Shown here piece by piece: positions 1 to 23,844 of a stretch of DNA of 46,796 nt. Below the pieces are notes generated by a model that did no database searches, was not told where the DNA came from, and saw only the letters and a program-made list of their open reading frames with translations. The DNA is from Didymodactylos carnosus (lineage: Eukaryota > Rotifera > Eurotatoria > Philodinida > Philodinidae). Position numbers and translations under genes: made by a program. Where the stretch lies: NCBI GenBank assembly GCA_905250885.1, contig CAJNOQ010000556.1:1-46796 (forward strand), read 5' to 3'. Within the stretch, counting starts at the first letter, position 1, and each line of letters starts with the position of its first letter.

Positions 1-2093
1 GAGCAAAGCTCTACTTGTTTTCTTTATTAGATCATTTGCAGCGCAAGCGGATGTTTTGATCTTTGGATCAGTTCGATGATGCTCATTATTTGTCAACCGT
101 TCAATGGAGGTCATTCTTAAAATTGCAATAAAAATTTGATTTGTCCTCTCGAAAATCGATGACTCTTCAACATCACTCTTTTCCTGTCTGCTTTTCCAGT
201 ATCGTTATGTATGAGGACACATACCTGGGAGTAAGTTCACCAACGTCTGTCTGTGAAGGTACCTGCATTTGGAGAAAACTATGCATCAAAGAGCGGTATT
301 CTTCGTTCTTTTGTAGGAGGTTTGTACCGCATGAATACAAATTGACTAACAATAACACTGAGTTACTCTACAGACTGCATTCTCAGATTGTTCTAAAGAA
401 ACTGTTAACGGTCGTTAGATGGGGGTTTGTCATGCAGTTTGATGCACCTGGAAAACGTTTGCGTTCGAAGGCAACTGACCTGATCACGTTTTCTTCCCCA
501 AAATACCGTGCACGTGGTTGTATTAATCAGCAACAATGTATGAATATGCAGCGGTTGTATGTGTATTGCTAACAGACATTCGCTTCCTACTTCAGGTGCA
601 CATGAGTCTTTGGAATATAAGTAAACTTCTGCGCTACCAGTGACTAATGCTTACTGTCCTACTAGCTTATGCTAAGACTTTGAGATCGAAACGTTGAAGC
701 GCTGTCGGATTATTGCGTGATAAGAGGCCAAATGGGGCGCTTAGCAAAAACGTAAAGGCTTTTTTGTCGGAAGGTGCAGAAAGCTGCGAGTGGCCTCAAA
801 TGAAAGTAGACACCTAAATCTAAAATTTAATCCGCCGTGATTTTTGAGTTTCGCTTCCGTTCATTCCCTACACGTATTTTAAATCGGACCTCTGCAAATA
901 ACCCTAATTCGGCGGAGTATTTGCCACTTATCTCTGCATAGAAAACAAAATGCAAAAATCGCCGCTTATCAAACTTTAGATAAATGTCTTAGCTTCAAAA
1001 TAAAAAGAGAATGAACATTTTACGACGAATGGTCTAGGAGTTGATACAACTTTGCGGCGCCAAAACCATACTCTAAGCAATGACGTCAGCAGTTCATTTA
1101 TTATAGTTCAGCGACTTTAGCAAAACTAGTATAACTCTGCAATATGAAGTCGTACAAATCTGCTGGATATCTCATTCGGATCAGAACACTCTATTCAACA
1201 TAGTTCCATGTCTGTTAAAACGGAAAATCTTTTAATTGAAATGTAATATTTAGATAAAGGTGCTTTTAGGGATCTGAGAAATCCTTTTCAAAACCTCCAG
1301 AAATAATGAATTTTTGAACTGAGATCGATTCTAAAAGATGACACTTTGGGATACTGAACCGTATGTTTACTTCAGTTTCGAAGGAATCGTCAAATTCCGC
1401 TGGGTTGCCCCCTTAATTAGTGTTTTTCTTTGCACGGAATTATTTAATTAACGAGAAAAAAGCCAGTTACAATTCCTCCCTGCAGAGAAAGACTTCCCAC
1501 TTTGACATGAGAATAGAAGATTGATTTCTGCACTGAAATGGATCCCCTTAACAATCCACTAATTTTTCTAAAATTGCTTACTTTTCGAGAAAAACGCCAA
1601 ATGTTGAAACGAAACGCTTTTGACTCAAGTAACTGGCCGTGAAAGGGATTCATTTCGGTGGCGAATTCAATTTCCATATTTTTTGCTCCCATGCCAACAA
1701 TCGAAAATGCTTTTCTGATGAGGAAAACACTACTTACTCATCCTACTCCTATCAGGAAACTTTTGTTCAAAGAATCAAGATGAAGGTTGCTTGTATTAGC
1801 TAGCGCCAAAACAAAATGGCACATTTTTGTAATCTTAAGAGCGAACTAAAAATGTACTTGAATTGTGCATTTTTTGATCATACGTACTGCTTCGCTCCCC
1901 AAAACAAGTGTTTTTAAATATATTTTTAATCGCTCACGAGGATTACAATTAATAAGCAAAGTGAGGAAAAATAAATTCTAAAGCCTTATGGCAGCTTGTT
2001 CTACGGAAAAACGCTAGATTTAAGAATTTCTTTGTATTGGTCATTATCTACAATAGAAGGAAGAATAGTATGACTTCTTTCTTCAGACTTGTG
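1..2093. other. left flank without a recognised gene
   Basis: This AT-rich stretch lies downstream of the SLC26 stop codon. The longest open frame (141-572, plus, 143 aa) has no recognisable domain, no coding-like composition and no good exon context, so it is not called. On the minus strand around 100-360 there are splice-like signals, but the short peptides between them were not recognised. A minus-strand ATTAAA near 1926-1931 could serve as polyadenylation signal for the transporter, though it sits about 160 bp past the stop. Nothing else was identified. Confidence 0.5.
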
Positions 2094-5000
2094 TTAAAAG
2101 TTCTCGGGAGGCCAAATTATTGTCATACCATTTTTTAACAAATGAATAGCAGTTGTGACAGCATCATGTGTTGTTATGAAAATAACACGTTGATCCGTAT
2201 TTTCATAAAATTTCATTAGGGCTAGAGCCGTTCTGATCTCATCTAAAATAAAAAATATTGAAGTAGACAAAAGAATTTGTAATCAAGAAGACACACTTCG
2301 ACATTCAGAAAAATACAACGTAATGCCACGATTTTTTAAGTCATTGTAGATCTGAAGAAAATTAAATAAATTAAATTCAGACGACATTTTTACTCAGTAT
2401 AACAGACATACGTGTAGAAGAAGTTTAACTCCAACCGTGTCGATATAATTGAAGGGCGAACACTCCAGGATAATAAATTTGCACTGCTCACTATTACTAT
2501 TTCCACTTTTAGAGAATGGAGAGCCACAATGATGGCGACACTGAAATAGCGTATAGAAATTAAGGCGGTAATAACTTTCGAAAGCATAACATACAGTTAG
2601 AAGTGGCGTTTGCTTCAGCTCAATATTGATTAGTTCGTAAAATTTCTGTTTGAAATAATTTGAATTACACGCATACAAAGACTCATCGAAACGGAGAATT
2701 TTTACACCTGGGTATTGAATGGCCTGAAAAAAAGAAAGAATAGGTTGAACCAAATATTAATTGTATATAACGCAGATCAAAGTACTTCAAAAAAAACCTC
2801 GAATTGAATACTATCCTTTTCAGGTTACAGTGTAGTCAGTGACCATTTTTTGAATCAGTCACGAAGCAGACGAGCTACAGACTTGCGGTTTCTGTTGTTA
2901 TGTAGCCATGAGATCTTTGTATGAAAAACTTCAGAACAATGTTGTCTCGGATTGTTGGCCCAAAGTGGCGCCCAGCCTCTGCAAAACACGGAAGAACGAG
3001 AATGCGCTCTATCATGGTTCGACACAAAATTCGGCTTTACTGTAAAAATCTCAAAAACAGGCACGGGGTATAGGCTATCGGCCATTCTGCATGTTGTGCC
3101 AATGCTGGCTTTGTGACCGAAGTTGAACAAATCTGATAAAGCGAGTTTTTAAGAAAATATGCACTTTTTTCTTAGATTCCTGTACAGTCAGTAATTCTTA
3201 ATCAAAACGGCTATACTTGTTTTTTGCATACTGCAGGTCTGCGAGATCCAAAACATCTTAAGCACAACATTTTCTCACTGGTTTTCCAAAAACCTCTTTG
3301 AAACTCATTTGTTCAGCTTATATTTTCGGGTTGATGGATCTCGCCGATATGCAGAGTGAATGAACTGACCTTTTCCTGAAAATTTGAAGCATTTTGGTAG
3401 AGAATTACCTAAGTTATAAATCTCTTACTCTACGAGATCTAGGAGGAAAGTTCGTATTTTCTCGAAAATCCACTTTTTGAGATTGATGCTGGAGTCAGTT
3501 TTTTATTCTAAAATGTCTGATTTTTTTCTTTGAAAATTTAAAATTTGAGCCCTACCTCTGCTGACAGGCTCACTAAGCAAAGAGCACTGACCATGAAGCG
3601 AACTGCTTTCATGGTAATAATTACAGACAGAGTGAGGCTGAATTTAAGTTTTTCCGCTGAGGGAGTTTAATGTTGAGCCGTACCCTATCTGCCGACGTCT
3701 CGCTATCTCTGTCATTCAGTAGCACTCGATTTATAGCAATAATCAATTGTTGTGACATTCAGTAGAGTTGAAGCGGTATTCAACTTAAGTCCGATTCGTA
3801 CTTCTTGTGTGACGGCTTAGATCAACTGTGATTCACACGTTCTTTGAGCGAAAAAGAGTTTCCGGCGTTTGACAAATTACTTTTTCACTAACCGTCGGAA
3901 AAGATTTAACATTTTTGTATATTGCTGTGTTATCGACTTGTCCAAGAGTAACAAAACGTGGCCTAGAACACAGGTACAAAAAACAGGACTTTTGTCGGAT
4001 ATTCCCAAGCAGATGAAAAAAGTCGTTCGAGGGGGGCGCCGAGTACTTGAAAACAGGCCCTCATCGAGGGCTCGTACCCTCGGAAAATGACACTTCGGAC
4101 CCTCGGATTTCAGACAGGTAGCGAGCCCTCGAGCAAAGTTTCGAACTGTCGAATAGAGATGGTCGGGACATCTGAGCCCTCGTCGCCCAACGATGCGATG
4201 TTCGGGACTTCCAAACCCTCGCTCTCTCGAGGGTGCGATGAAGGCTCGGAAGTACCCCTCGAAAGCTTATATCGAGGATCTGAAGTATCATTTTCGGAGG
4301 GTTGGAGCCCTCGGCGAAGGCCCATCGAAAGCATATTTCCGAGCACTCGAAGTACCCCTCGAACAACTAGGTGGGTTGGTCGGAGAAGATTTGAGAGTCC
4401 TCATATACGGTCATTAAAGTAAGGAAGTTAGCCAACCGTCTGAGGTCAACTTGATATTTTTAGGACGATACGTAGTCAAATGCAGATAAAAAACTGTGTG
4501 AATGGCTATTACGATTTTTGGTTCAGGTGACCAATGGTGCGTGAACCAGAAAGATTCTGTTTTTGAAAATAAACATATTTTCCTGCATCTGACTGCGTAT
4601 GCTCCTAAAAATGTGAAAGTGATCTCAGACGATCGGTCAACTAGTCAACTTTGACGAATCGTGTAAGAACAAGGATTCAAGGGTCTTACTTTTGTGTGCG
4701 AACTGTGTTAATGATGAATGACGTGCTAATACCAACATATAACCCAATATCAACGTCGAATAATAACGTTGTCAGAAACGTTGTTGTCCACAAAACCTTC
4801 AGTAAAAAGAAATTTATTTATGATGAGTATTTTAAGTAAATATTTTAACTCACACATTCAAGTTTACTGACATGATAATAGTAAATGAAATCTTTCACTT
4901 GAAATAAAAATCCCTTTAAATTAACTATGATAATCGCAGCTAGACTAAAAGAATTTCATTGAAATAAACGACATTCTCAGGATGAGTGGAAATAAAAAGC

Positions 5001-8000
5001 CATTTCTTACCAAGCCATGGGCAACTCTTCGACCAACGGTGTTAATGCAATGATAACTATGCTAAGCAAAATACATGATATACCACCCACTAGCTGTGTT
5101 TTTCCGCCACTACCCTCTTGTATACCGGAGCGCGATAATGATCCAGCACTAGGATAGCATTTGAAGAATGAACTAAATATATTTCCGATGCCGTAAGCAA
5201 ACAATTCCTAAACGATGAACACACAAAAAAATGGGAGGAACCGTTTTCGGCTGTTACTTGTATGATGAAGACGTACTTGGTTTGAACTAACTTTATAATT
5301 GTGTTTACTACTGAACATTTTCGCCATTGAAATCGATATTGATAAACTAACCAGAGCAATGCTAATCGATGGTACAATTAAATGTTCAATATATGTCAAT
5401 GAAGGAACCGATGGTCTGGGAAATCTAGACAAACAAAACAACTATAGAGAAATTGTAGGATACAATGATAAGAAACTAACCCTGTAGGAATGTGACCAAC
5501 AACCGAGATATGATGGTTTTTGTGCAGCATAGTAAAATGCGAAATAGTTGTGCCAATAATAATCTATGAGAGTAAAAAAAACAAACTACAGAGATCAATT
5601 ATTATTTGATTCAATCAGAACGACAACTCACTATCACTAATTCCCATGTGAGTAAAATACGAATTGTTTTCTTGTATTTTTCATTCAAATATTTGGCTAT
5701 ATACAACAAAATAGATGATCCTAATACTAAACTGACACTAATTATGTTAGCTCTTGGTAACATTTTGAATACAATGATGTAAAATTTTGGAAGTTTAAAT
5801 TCACCAAGAATTTTCGGACTTTCAAAGCCAAAGGCAACCGGAATTTGACTTGATAATACGTGCACGGCTATACCTGTATTAAACCCGCTGATGAACGGTT
5901 CACTGAGGTAGACCGTCATAAAGCCCAACTTAAGTAATGACAATAAGATCTAAAGGTGATAAACAAAAGAGCAAATATGCTGTAAAATGACATTAAGTCT
6001 TATTTAGAACACCGAATTACCTGTATCAGACCGACAAACAAAGCTAAAGTAGCTCCAATTTGAATCTTTTCCGATAGAAGAGAATATTGTTCTTCCCTAT
6101 GATCTGATACATATGTTCCAGCACCAGCACTGTTCCACAAAGAATTGGCTAAAGAAGATGAATTGTTGTGTTCATTGATGGATAAATTCATTTGATTCAA
6201 TGAACGATCAATAGCTCGTGCAACCATAATTGAAATAATTGCAGATGTGCCTTTCCAGAAATGAAAATAAAAATCGATTCATTACCAGTTATACAATTAA
6301 GACATTTATTTTCTCACCAAGACTCAGTTGTTTGCAGGTACCAAAGAACATATAAGCCAAAATGGGAAATAATGATACATATAAACCTAAAAAATGGGAT
6401 ATCGATTACCAGTATATATACTTGTGCACGTCTAATGTGAAACATCTCTTAACACATCATTTATCACCATTTCTGGAGAAAGTGCAAAAATAGAATCAAG
6501 TTTAACGTTACAATGCGACAAAAGAGCGGCGCATATAGGACGTTCATGTTTCTGTTAAGAGCGAAAACCTAAGAAAAATCGGTAAATTTAAGACAACTTC
6601 CAAATTTTTTTCCTGTCTAAAAAGGAATTATGGTTAAACAAAAAGATAAATACCAGATTTAGAATCCTCCCTTAGGCTAACTTCTTATAAGAAAGATCTT
6701 TGCCAAGACCTTGGGTACAAGGTAATCTTACGATCTTGTAAGGTGCTGGTAAACAATTTCTTCTTGAAATATTTATACATAGAGCACATCGAGCTGAGTA
6801 AGAAAAAGCGGTTTTTAACTTTTTTAAAAATATTTTCAGGAAGAAAGATTGAAAAAGCTGAAGGGGTCTGAAATTTCGAAAAATCCTTCAGTTTTAAAAC
6901 AATTCAAATTTTTTTCCTTTTCGTTCTTCCAACTGTTTGAAAGCATTTTTTTCAGATTCAGCATTTAAAACTGAGTATGAAGATGACGCTTGATTGAAGT
7001 TCAAGCCAAAGGCCTATTCAGTATGGCTCTTGGGCTACCCTTGAAAAATGAAGTTTTATAGGCCGAGAAATTCTGTTCAGAATGAAACATCCCCCAGATC
7101 TGCACGATCTTTCTTTGCAAAGTTATAGTTTACAACGGCTGTTGTTGTAAATTCTATAACTTTGCAGAGAAAGGTCGTGTAGACCTGGGAAGCGTCTCAT
7201 TTTGATCAGAATTTCGCGGTCTATAAGCATGACTTATTACAAAAAGTTTCGGAGAGTTTTTGGAGATTCTGAAAAACTGGCTTTACAGAAAAACGGTCTT
7301 TGAAGGTGCAACGGCCCACTTCATGCTGATATTCGGAATCGGCACTCTCAGTTATCTATTTTAGCATAAAGTAACAAACTTTAAAAAAGTCGTATCTCCT
7401 CAACGGAAGATCTTGGAAAGCTGGAAGTGGTCTTATTTTGTAGAGGACGCTTTACTCTATAATGCAGAACATTTAATTCAAAAATAAAAAAAAATTCTAA
7501 AAAGATTTAAAAAGTTTATTTTCTCTCACGGTACACAACAGAATTTGATAATATATACACCATTGGATAGAGGAAGTCTTTCTCTACAAACCTACATATA
7601 TCCCGTTCTGTAGTCAAAAATCACTCTGAAATTTATAGTCGCCGTTAAGGATACTCTTCAGGGCTTTTTTCAGGAATTAAAAAGATTATTCGAAAAACGT
7701 TTTTTATTGAAAGTAATTCTCTGAGCAACCTGGATGTGTTTGTGAGCCAGCTAAACTGTTTCAGACTACAAAAAGTTACATGCTTACCTGCTATACGAAA
7801 ACTGTCCACTGTTGAGTTGGCATTTCCGTAAATTTCATCAGAAAAACTCAGACCCTCTCACTTTATTTATTTCCAAAGTACAGGGATCCCAGGTAGACAC
7901 TTTTTTAGACCAAACGCAGTGCAAAACGCGTTTTTCTGCACTAAGGACGCGTTTTCTTACAACTGAAACGCGTTTGGACGCGGTAAGCGGTGATAAATGC

Positions 8001-9601
8001 GTTTAAATACGTTAGAATCAAACGCGTTTGGCGTGAGAATCAAAATGCTGTGAAAATACGTTTTGGGCGCCTTCAAATGACTAGCACGTTTGGACGCATC
8101 CAAATTAAACGCGTTTAGACACGTTAATGTCTCTCAAACGCATTTGAACGCGTCAGGAACAAACGCGTTTAAGTGCGTTTACTAAATAACGCGTTTCACA
8201 TCGTAATTCGCCACCTTTAACGCAGCTGAACGCGTCTGGAAGCATTTCGTAGAGGCTGCTGCTCAACGCGTTATAATCTAACTTGAATTAGGATTGAATT
8301 CCTTCTCTTCGCAAAGTTACAGATCATTCAGTATGTGAGCAGTTTACATAAAGATAGAGATGCACAAGACCTCGAAATTCGACTGTCTTCGAACTTTCGC
8401 AGACTTCTTCAATTCTGGAATTGAACCTATAGGTAAAAGAGCAACGAAACTCAGTAATTACCATTCCAGCCTCCCAGTCACTAATTCGGAAAATCAAAAG
8501 TGATTTTAAGGCTACTTTACTTCGAGCAAAATGAAAGATCTCTGCAGACAAGAGTAAAAAATAGCTGCTCGGGACCTAGAAGACGCAAGCGAGCAAACAA
8601 AAAAGAACATTTTCTCAGTAAACTGTCGATGCTCGAAACATGTACTGATCATACACTTCATCTTTCGAGCATCTTTAGCTCAACCTGTTCTATGCTTGCT
8701 CCTTAATTCTAGGTACACACGTTCGAATCATCGTTACAGCAGAGTAAGTTGTTTTAATCTTCCTTAACTTGTGAACCTTGACTTTAAGATAGCCGTGAAC
8801 GGCCGTGTGAGAGCATGGAGACTATCTGTAAACGTCAGCTGATTCTGAATTTACTTTGTAATTTTTTTCAAATTTAAAAATTTAACGCGTAATTAAACGC
8901 ACTGGAAACTAGCGCGTTTAGCAGGATGCTTTTTGTCACATTTCGGGCGTTCAAACGCGTTAAATTATAACGCGTTCTAACGCGTTGATTAACGACGCTG
9001 TGAAACGCATTAATCAGTAACGCGTTTGAACGTCCGGAATGTGATAAAAAACATCCTGCTAACGCGTTAGTTTCTATGAAAATTTGAACGCACTCTAGCG
9101 CGTTTTTTTCGCAGAAAAAGTTTGCCTGGGATGTAGCAGTTTCGAAAGATTAGTGTTTGTTACAACACAATAGTAAGTGAGCGCTCTTGTTACTTACCAT
9201 AGACTGGAGGCAAGCCAGTTAAGATTCCATACGCCATACCTAGAGTGAAAAAAAAAGATCATCACGTCGACTCTTTCTTCAGTTACGCTACCTTGCGGTA
9301 TATGCACTATTCCCACAGTTAATCCGCTCATTAAGTCGCCACAAATATTGTTCTTGAAATTATATTCAACCAAGCATCGAATAAATGGAATGTGATCGGT
9401 TAAACAATTAAAAAGGCCGATACAACTAAGATCAAAATGTTTCTGAATATACATTTTGCACCTATTCACCACTGTTGAAGTATCCTCTTCAGAGGAAGCA
9501 TTGTTTTTCACGAAAGACTGTAATCTCGGCGCATAACATTTTTCCTCATTAATAATATTCAAGTGAACACGATGTTCAATAATTTCGTCGTCACCGCTCA
9601 T
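2094..9601 (-). CDS. SLC26-family sulfate/anion transporter with STAS domain
   Basis: Membrane protein predicted to carry sulfate or other anions into the cell. Exons read on the minus strand: 9601-9292, 9239-9198, 6386-6318, 6250-6021, 5949-5632, 5563-5481, 5424-5277, 5207-5011, 4944-4854, 4796-4690, [linker not found], 2723-2595, 2540-2412, 2351-2297, 2242-2094 (TAA). All have GT/AG borders and compatible phases, except that exon 10 ends in phase 2 while the next starts in phase 0. Family landmarks: exon 1 ends with DLMSGLTVGIVHIPQG; exon 3 has FFGTCKQLSLG; exon 5 has YLSEPFISGFNTG; exon 7 has ISMAKMFSSKH; exon 10 has LLFDVDIGL. The STAS domain starts at PGVKILRFDESLY and includes SPFNYIDTVGV and NRGITLYFSEC. 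About 684 aa are accounted for, against 700-780 usual. The start MSGDDE is preferred over an upstream ATG at 9640 because a splice acceptor (TTTTAG, ending at 9622) lies between them. The family is sure; the substrate is inferred. Confidence 0.92.
4023..4400. repeat. short-word island, CCCTCGAGGG-like
   Basis: Many irregularly spaced copies of CCCTCG or its complement CGAGGG, several joined as a CTCGAG palindrome, fill this part of the SLC26 intron between exons 10 and 11. Open frames on both strands here (73-111 aa) have repetitive composition and are by-products of the array. Confidence 0.75.
4432..4640. repeat. inverted repeat, ~60-bp arms
   Basis: The segment 4432-4492 is an imperfect reverse complement of 4575-4640. 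Shared landmarks are CCGTCTGAGGTCA against TGATCTCAGACGATCGG, and TTTTTAGGA against TCCTAAAAA. It lies in the SLC26 intron before the STAS exons, beside the CTCGAG island, and has the look of a small foldback element. Confidence 0.7.
7056..7226. repeat. near-continuous hairpin, ~80-bp arms
   Basis: Arms 7056-7136 and 7142-7226 pair with only a few bases of loop. They share TTATAGGCCGAGAAATTCTG against AGAATTTCGCGGTCTATAA, and TTTGCAAAGTTATAG against CTATAACTTTGCAGA. The element sits in the 2.8-kb intron 2 of the SLC26 gene. Confidence 0.75.
7531..7645 (+). repeat. dispersed repeat, inverted mate at 12697-12797
   Basis: This ~100-bp segment (landmarks TATATACACCATT, ATAGAGGAAGTCTT, ACCTACATATATCCCGTT) recurs as its reverse complement at 12697-12797. 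One copy lies in SLC26 intron 2 and the other in PAPS synthase intron 4. Confidence 0.75.
7895..8290. repeat. short-word island, AAACGCGTTT
   Basis: Over a dozen copies and variants of AAACGCGTTT lie 5-25 bp apart, including the perfect 12-bp palindrome AAAACGCGTTTT at 7923-7934. Spacing is irregular, so this is not a simple satellite. It is in SLC26 intron 2, and the same word resumes at 8881-9115. Confidence 0.8.
8881..9115. repeat. AAACGCGTTT hairpin element
   Basis: The same ACGCGT word is arranged here inside a clear inverted repeat. About 8896-8969 (with TAGCAGGATGC, TGTCACATT, GTTCAAACGCGTT) is complementary to about 9010-9085 (AACGCGTTTGAAC, AATGTGATA, CATCCTGCTA). Together with 7895-8290 it occupies much of SLC26 intron 2. 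Confidence 0.8.
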
Positions 9602-9621
9602 TTCAAAACGAAAAGAGAAAT
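9602..9621 (-). promoter_or_regulatory. short 5'UTR after a splice acceptor, SLC26 gene
   Basis: Reading the minus strand, AATTTTAG is followed by only 20 nt before the ATG of the transporter. This looks like the acceptor of either a 5'UTR intron or spliced-leader trans-splicing. Trans-splicing is established in bdelloid rotifers; which of the two applies here cannot be told from DNA. The site excludes the upstream in-frame ATG at 9640 from the mature mRNA. Confidence 0.5.
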
Positions 9622-10657
9622 CTAAAATTAATACTATCATCAGAGTAAGCTAGATTCAGGCAGGCAGTGACTATTAAACTTACAGATTGATCTCATTTAG
9701 CATATATAGTATAGATAAAGGTAGGGTATATATCAGTATCGATATTCATACCAGAACACTGACAATCGATGTATACGAATGATCTTTCTAAAACTGAACT
9801 TATAAATTCCTGATGAGCCAATGTCATTAATTTAGGAGCTAAAAAATTCGGATTTTTAGACAGTATACCTAATCAAGTTTTGAAATGTGAGCTTGCCTCT
9901 ACATGATGTACCAGAGTGATCTCTAAGGTAAATGGGGTGAAACAAGCACTCACATCTATGCTAGACATCTAAGCAAATCTGACGTCCTATCTACCATGGT
10001 TTGCTAGAGGACCGGATTTTTCTGTAACAAATACTACTGCATACCCATTATTCAGGGTTACCACGAAAACATATGGAAATACAGGTAATCGACTACATCT
10101 ATGGAATAAAATGAACGAATAATAAATTTGTGCTCTGGAACTACAATTATTGGGTTGCTGTTAACACTAGTTTATCTTTTAAACGAATGAACTGTACATT
10201 CTGCTTTCATAAAGAAATTCGAATTTGTCTACTCTCTTAGGTTAATCAGTGCAAAATTGAAAGAATGAAGAAAACGAGAGGATGATTTATGTTTTTCTCC
10301 TTCTTTCCTAAACTGCATAAGAGGGTCACTATTCTCCTCGGTTACACACAAGTCACTCAGATGTGTATTGTATATCTTGAACTCACCGAAAATTTCATCT
10401 TTCTTTCTTTTCCATGGCCCGGTCATTCTGATTCCGAGAAAAACACAAAAAATCATCTATTTATCTATATCGCTTTCTCATTTTTTTCATTCTTTCAGTT
10501 GTACCGATTAACCTTAGAAAGTACACAGATTCGAATTCCATTATAAAGGCAGAATGTACAGTTCATTCGTTTAATTAAATGAACTAGTGTTAACAGGGAA
10601 CCATTAATTGTAGTTACAGAGCACAAGTTTATTATTCATTCATTGTATTTCCTAGAT
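9622..10657. promoter_or_regulatory. divergent intergenic region, SLC26 and PAPS synthase
   Basis: The two genes are transcribed away from each other from this ~1-kb spacer, so a shared promoter region is possible. No TATA box or known operator can be asserted. Much of the spacer is taken up by the inverted repeat at 10087-10675. Confidence 0.4.

Positions 10658-10675
<18 letters not shown>
10087..10675. repeat. inverted repeat in the divergent spacer, ~190-bp arms
   Basis: Arms of about 10087-10290 and 10470-10675 are imperfectly complementary. Landmarks are AATAAATTTGTGCTCTGGAAC against GTTACAGAGCACAAGTTTATT, AACACTAGTT against AACTAGTGTTAAC, and TGTACATTCTGC against GCAGAATGTACA. The right arm runs across the proposed PAPS synthase start codon at 10658. 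Confidence 0.8.
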
Positions 10676-22142
<11,467 letters not shown>

Positions 22143-22164
22143 GACCAGTTGTGTATATTTGAAA

Positions 22165-22170
22165 AATAAA
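22165..22170 (+). terminator. AATAAA polyadenylation signal, PAPS synthase
   Basis: A canonical AATAAA lies 23 bp after the TGA stop and is followed by a T-rich stretch. It would give a very short 3'UTR. Confidence 0.6.
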
Positions 22171-22320
22171 TTCTTTTTGCTCTTGTCATTTATGTGTAAT
22201 CCAGTCACTAGTTTAAACATAATTCATCGTTAGATATAAAATATCAAATGACTGATTCTCGTGCGTCTCTCTACACTATTTCTCAGGTACCGATCAGAAT
22301 CAGTAAGGTCATCTTATCCT

Positions 22321-22514
22321 TAAAATTTATCTGAATCGTACCTTTTTAAGAAAAATCCTTTAGCTTCGAAATCAAACGTCTTGCGTTTTCAAGATAATGA
22401 CGATGGGACTAGAATCAAACTGTCTCCGTGGTTTTTATCTCTGAAATGCAAGATGTCTGTTTTTTAAGCTAAAGGATTTTTCCTTAAAAAGATACGATTC
22501 AGTCAAATTTTAAT
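22321..22514. repeat. inverted repeat, ~75-bp arms
   Basis: The segment 22321-22397 is complementary to 22440-22514. Landmarks are GAATCGTACCTTTTTAAG against CTTAAAAAGATACGATTC, and AATCCTTTAGCTT against AAGCTAAAGGATT. It lies just past the PAPS synthase 3' end. Confidence 0.8.
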
Positions 22515-23844
22515 GAAGAGATTTCTAAATTCCGATTCTAATTGAGGCCAAAAATGATCTGCTTAATTCAGCTTCTCATACGTTGTGTGCTGCCGACATC
22601 AGTCGTGGACGCTGTTCTATAGCTATTCCAAGAGTTATGAATGCTGCTTCGATTAGCTGGATGTTTTTTATTTTCAGATATTGAAACATCGTCGTTTTTA
22701 TATATTTCCTTTTCATTCTGTATTTTCCATTCATCACCGCTTCAATTACGAAGAATCATCAGCTATAATCCGTATCACTTTGATTATACATTTCCACATC
22801 TTCGTTAATAACCAACTGGAATCACAATATCCTTTGATGTACACAAGTTTGTGGCTTTATTATATTTCTTCAGCGTGAATTTGTTTTGAATTTTTCTAAG
22901 TAGAAAGGTGTTCATCTGTCTACTTGGGTAATAGGCAGATTTTTTCTTTGCACAAACTCCTTTTTTGCTCAAATAGAGAGTTTGTGAAACTTTGTTGTGC
23001 AGAGCTTGGAGATTTCTCATTATTTAGAATTTTGCGGGCTATCGAAAGGTGTATTTTCATAGAGTTGTATGATATCCACGTGGATTTTGATGAGTTTCTT
23101 AACCATTGTCCACGCCTAAGAGTCATTGTATGCCAGTATATAGTAGACATTGAGTACTATATACGCTGAAAAATCTTGATCCTATCTTTTTGCGTTCTCG
23201 AGATATATCGATTTTATGTTTTGTATCCATTTATTTTCTCGAACGATGCCGTTTGCAAAACATTCACGCATCTACAGAACGAATAGATCATCAAAGCTAA
23301 AAACTTGGATTTATAGGTTTTCCAGCATGCTCTACAAGAAGAGAATAGTTACGGCCCAAAAATTGATCGAGCATGCTTCTGTGACAAACAGGCGTTTTTC
23401 TCATGCACTGACTCCTAAACGTCGTACCGGCGGCCATTTATTGAATAATTCAACAATGAAAAGAGAGGGAGGCCTACGACTTCCACCATTGTGTAGTCAA
23501 GACCCTAATGATGTGTGATTTCTTAGAAGCCTCACAACTGCTTTACCATAAAGTGGGATGACCTCAAAAACATAAGGAAACATCGATTATCAACCTCGTG
23601 GTATAGGTTATTTTTTCGAAAAAATTCAAATCCAGATCATATGAAAACTGCAGTATATTCATCAATCTGTTTGCTAGGCATGATTCTAGCGGTAAAATGA
23701 ATGAAAAGTGTTCAGACTATAAGAAGTTTCTGGCGAACCATTCTGAAAATCTCAGTAGTTATTTTGCCAACTTTTTAATACTCTGCAAAATTCTTTATGT
23801 AGGATAGATGAGATAATGTATACCCTTAAGTTTTCATGTGATTT
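22515..23844. other. intergenic stretch without a recognised gene
   Basis: Open frames on both strands (60-100 aa, for example 23216-23518 plus) have no recognisable domain, overlap each other and lack splice context. Nothing is called here. Confidence 0.4.

Noticed and set aside
141-572. 143-aa ORF on the plus strand
   Set aside because: No recognisable domain, Cys/Arg/Ser-rich chance-like composition, and no gene context.
2855-3130. 91-aa minus-strand ORF as the missing SLC26 linker exon
   Set aside because: Its peptide shows none of the expected linker features and the frame and phase do not fit the neighbouring exons.
4061-4422. Overlapping ORFs on both strands, 73-111 aa
   Set aside because: They are translations of the CCCTCGAGGG word island and show its repeats in every frame.
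9602-9640. Upstream ATG giving an N-terminus MIVLILDFSFRFEM for the transporter
   Set aside because: A splice acceptor lies between this ATG and MSGDDE, and SLC26 proteins normally start with a hydrophilic tail.
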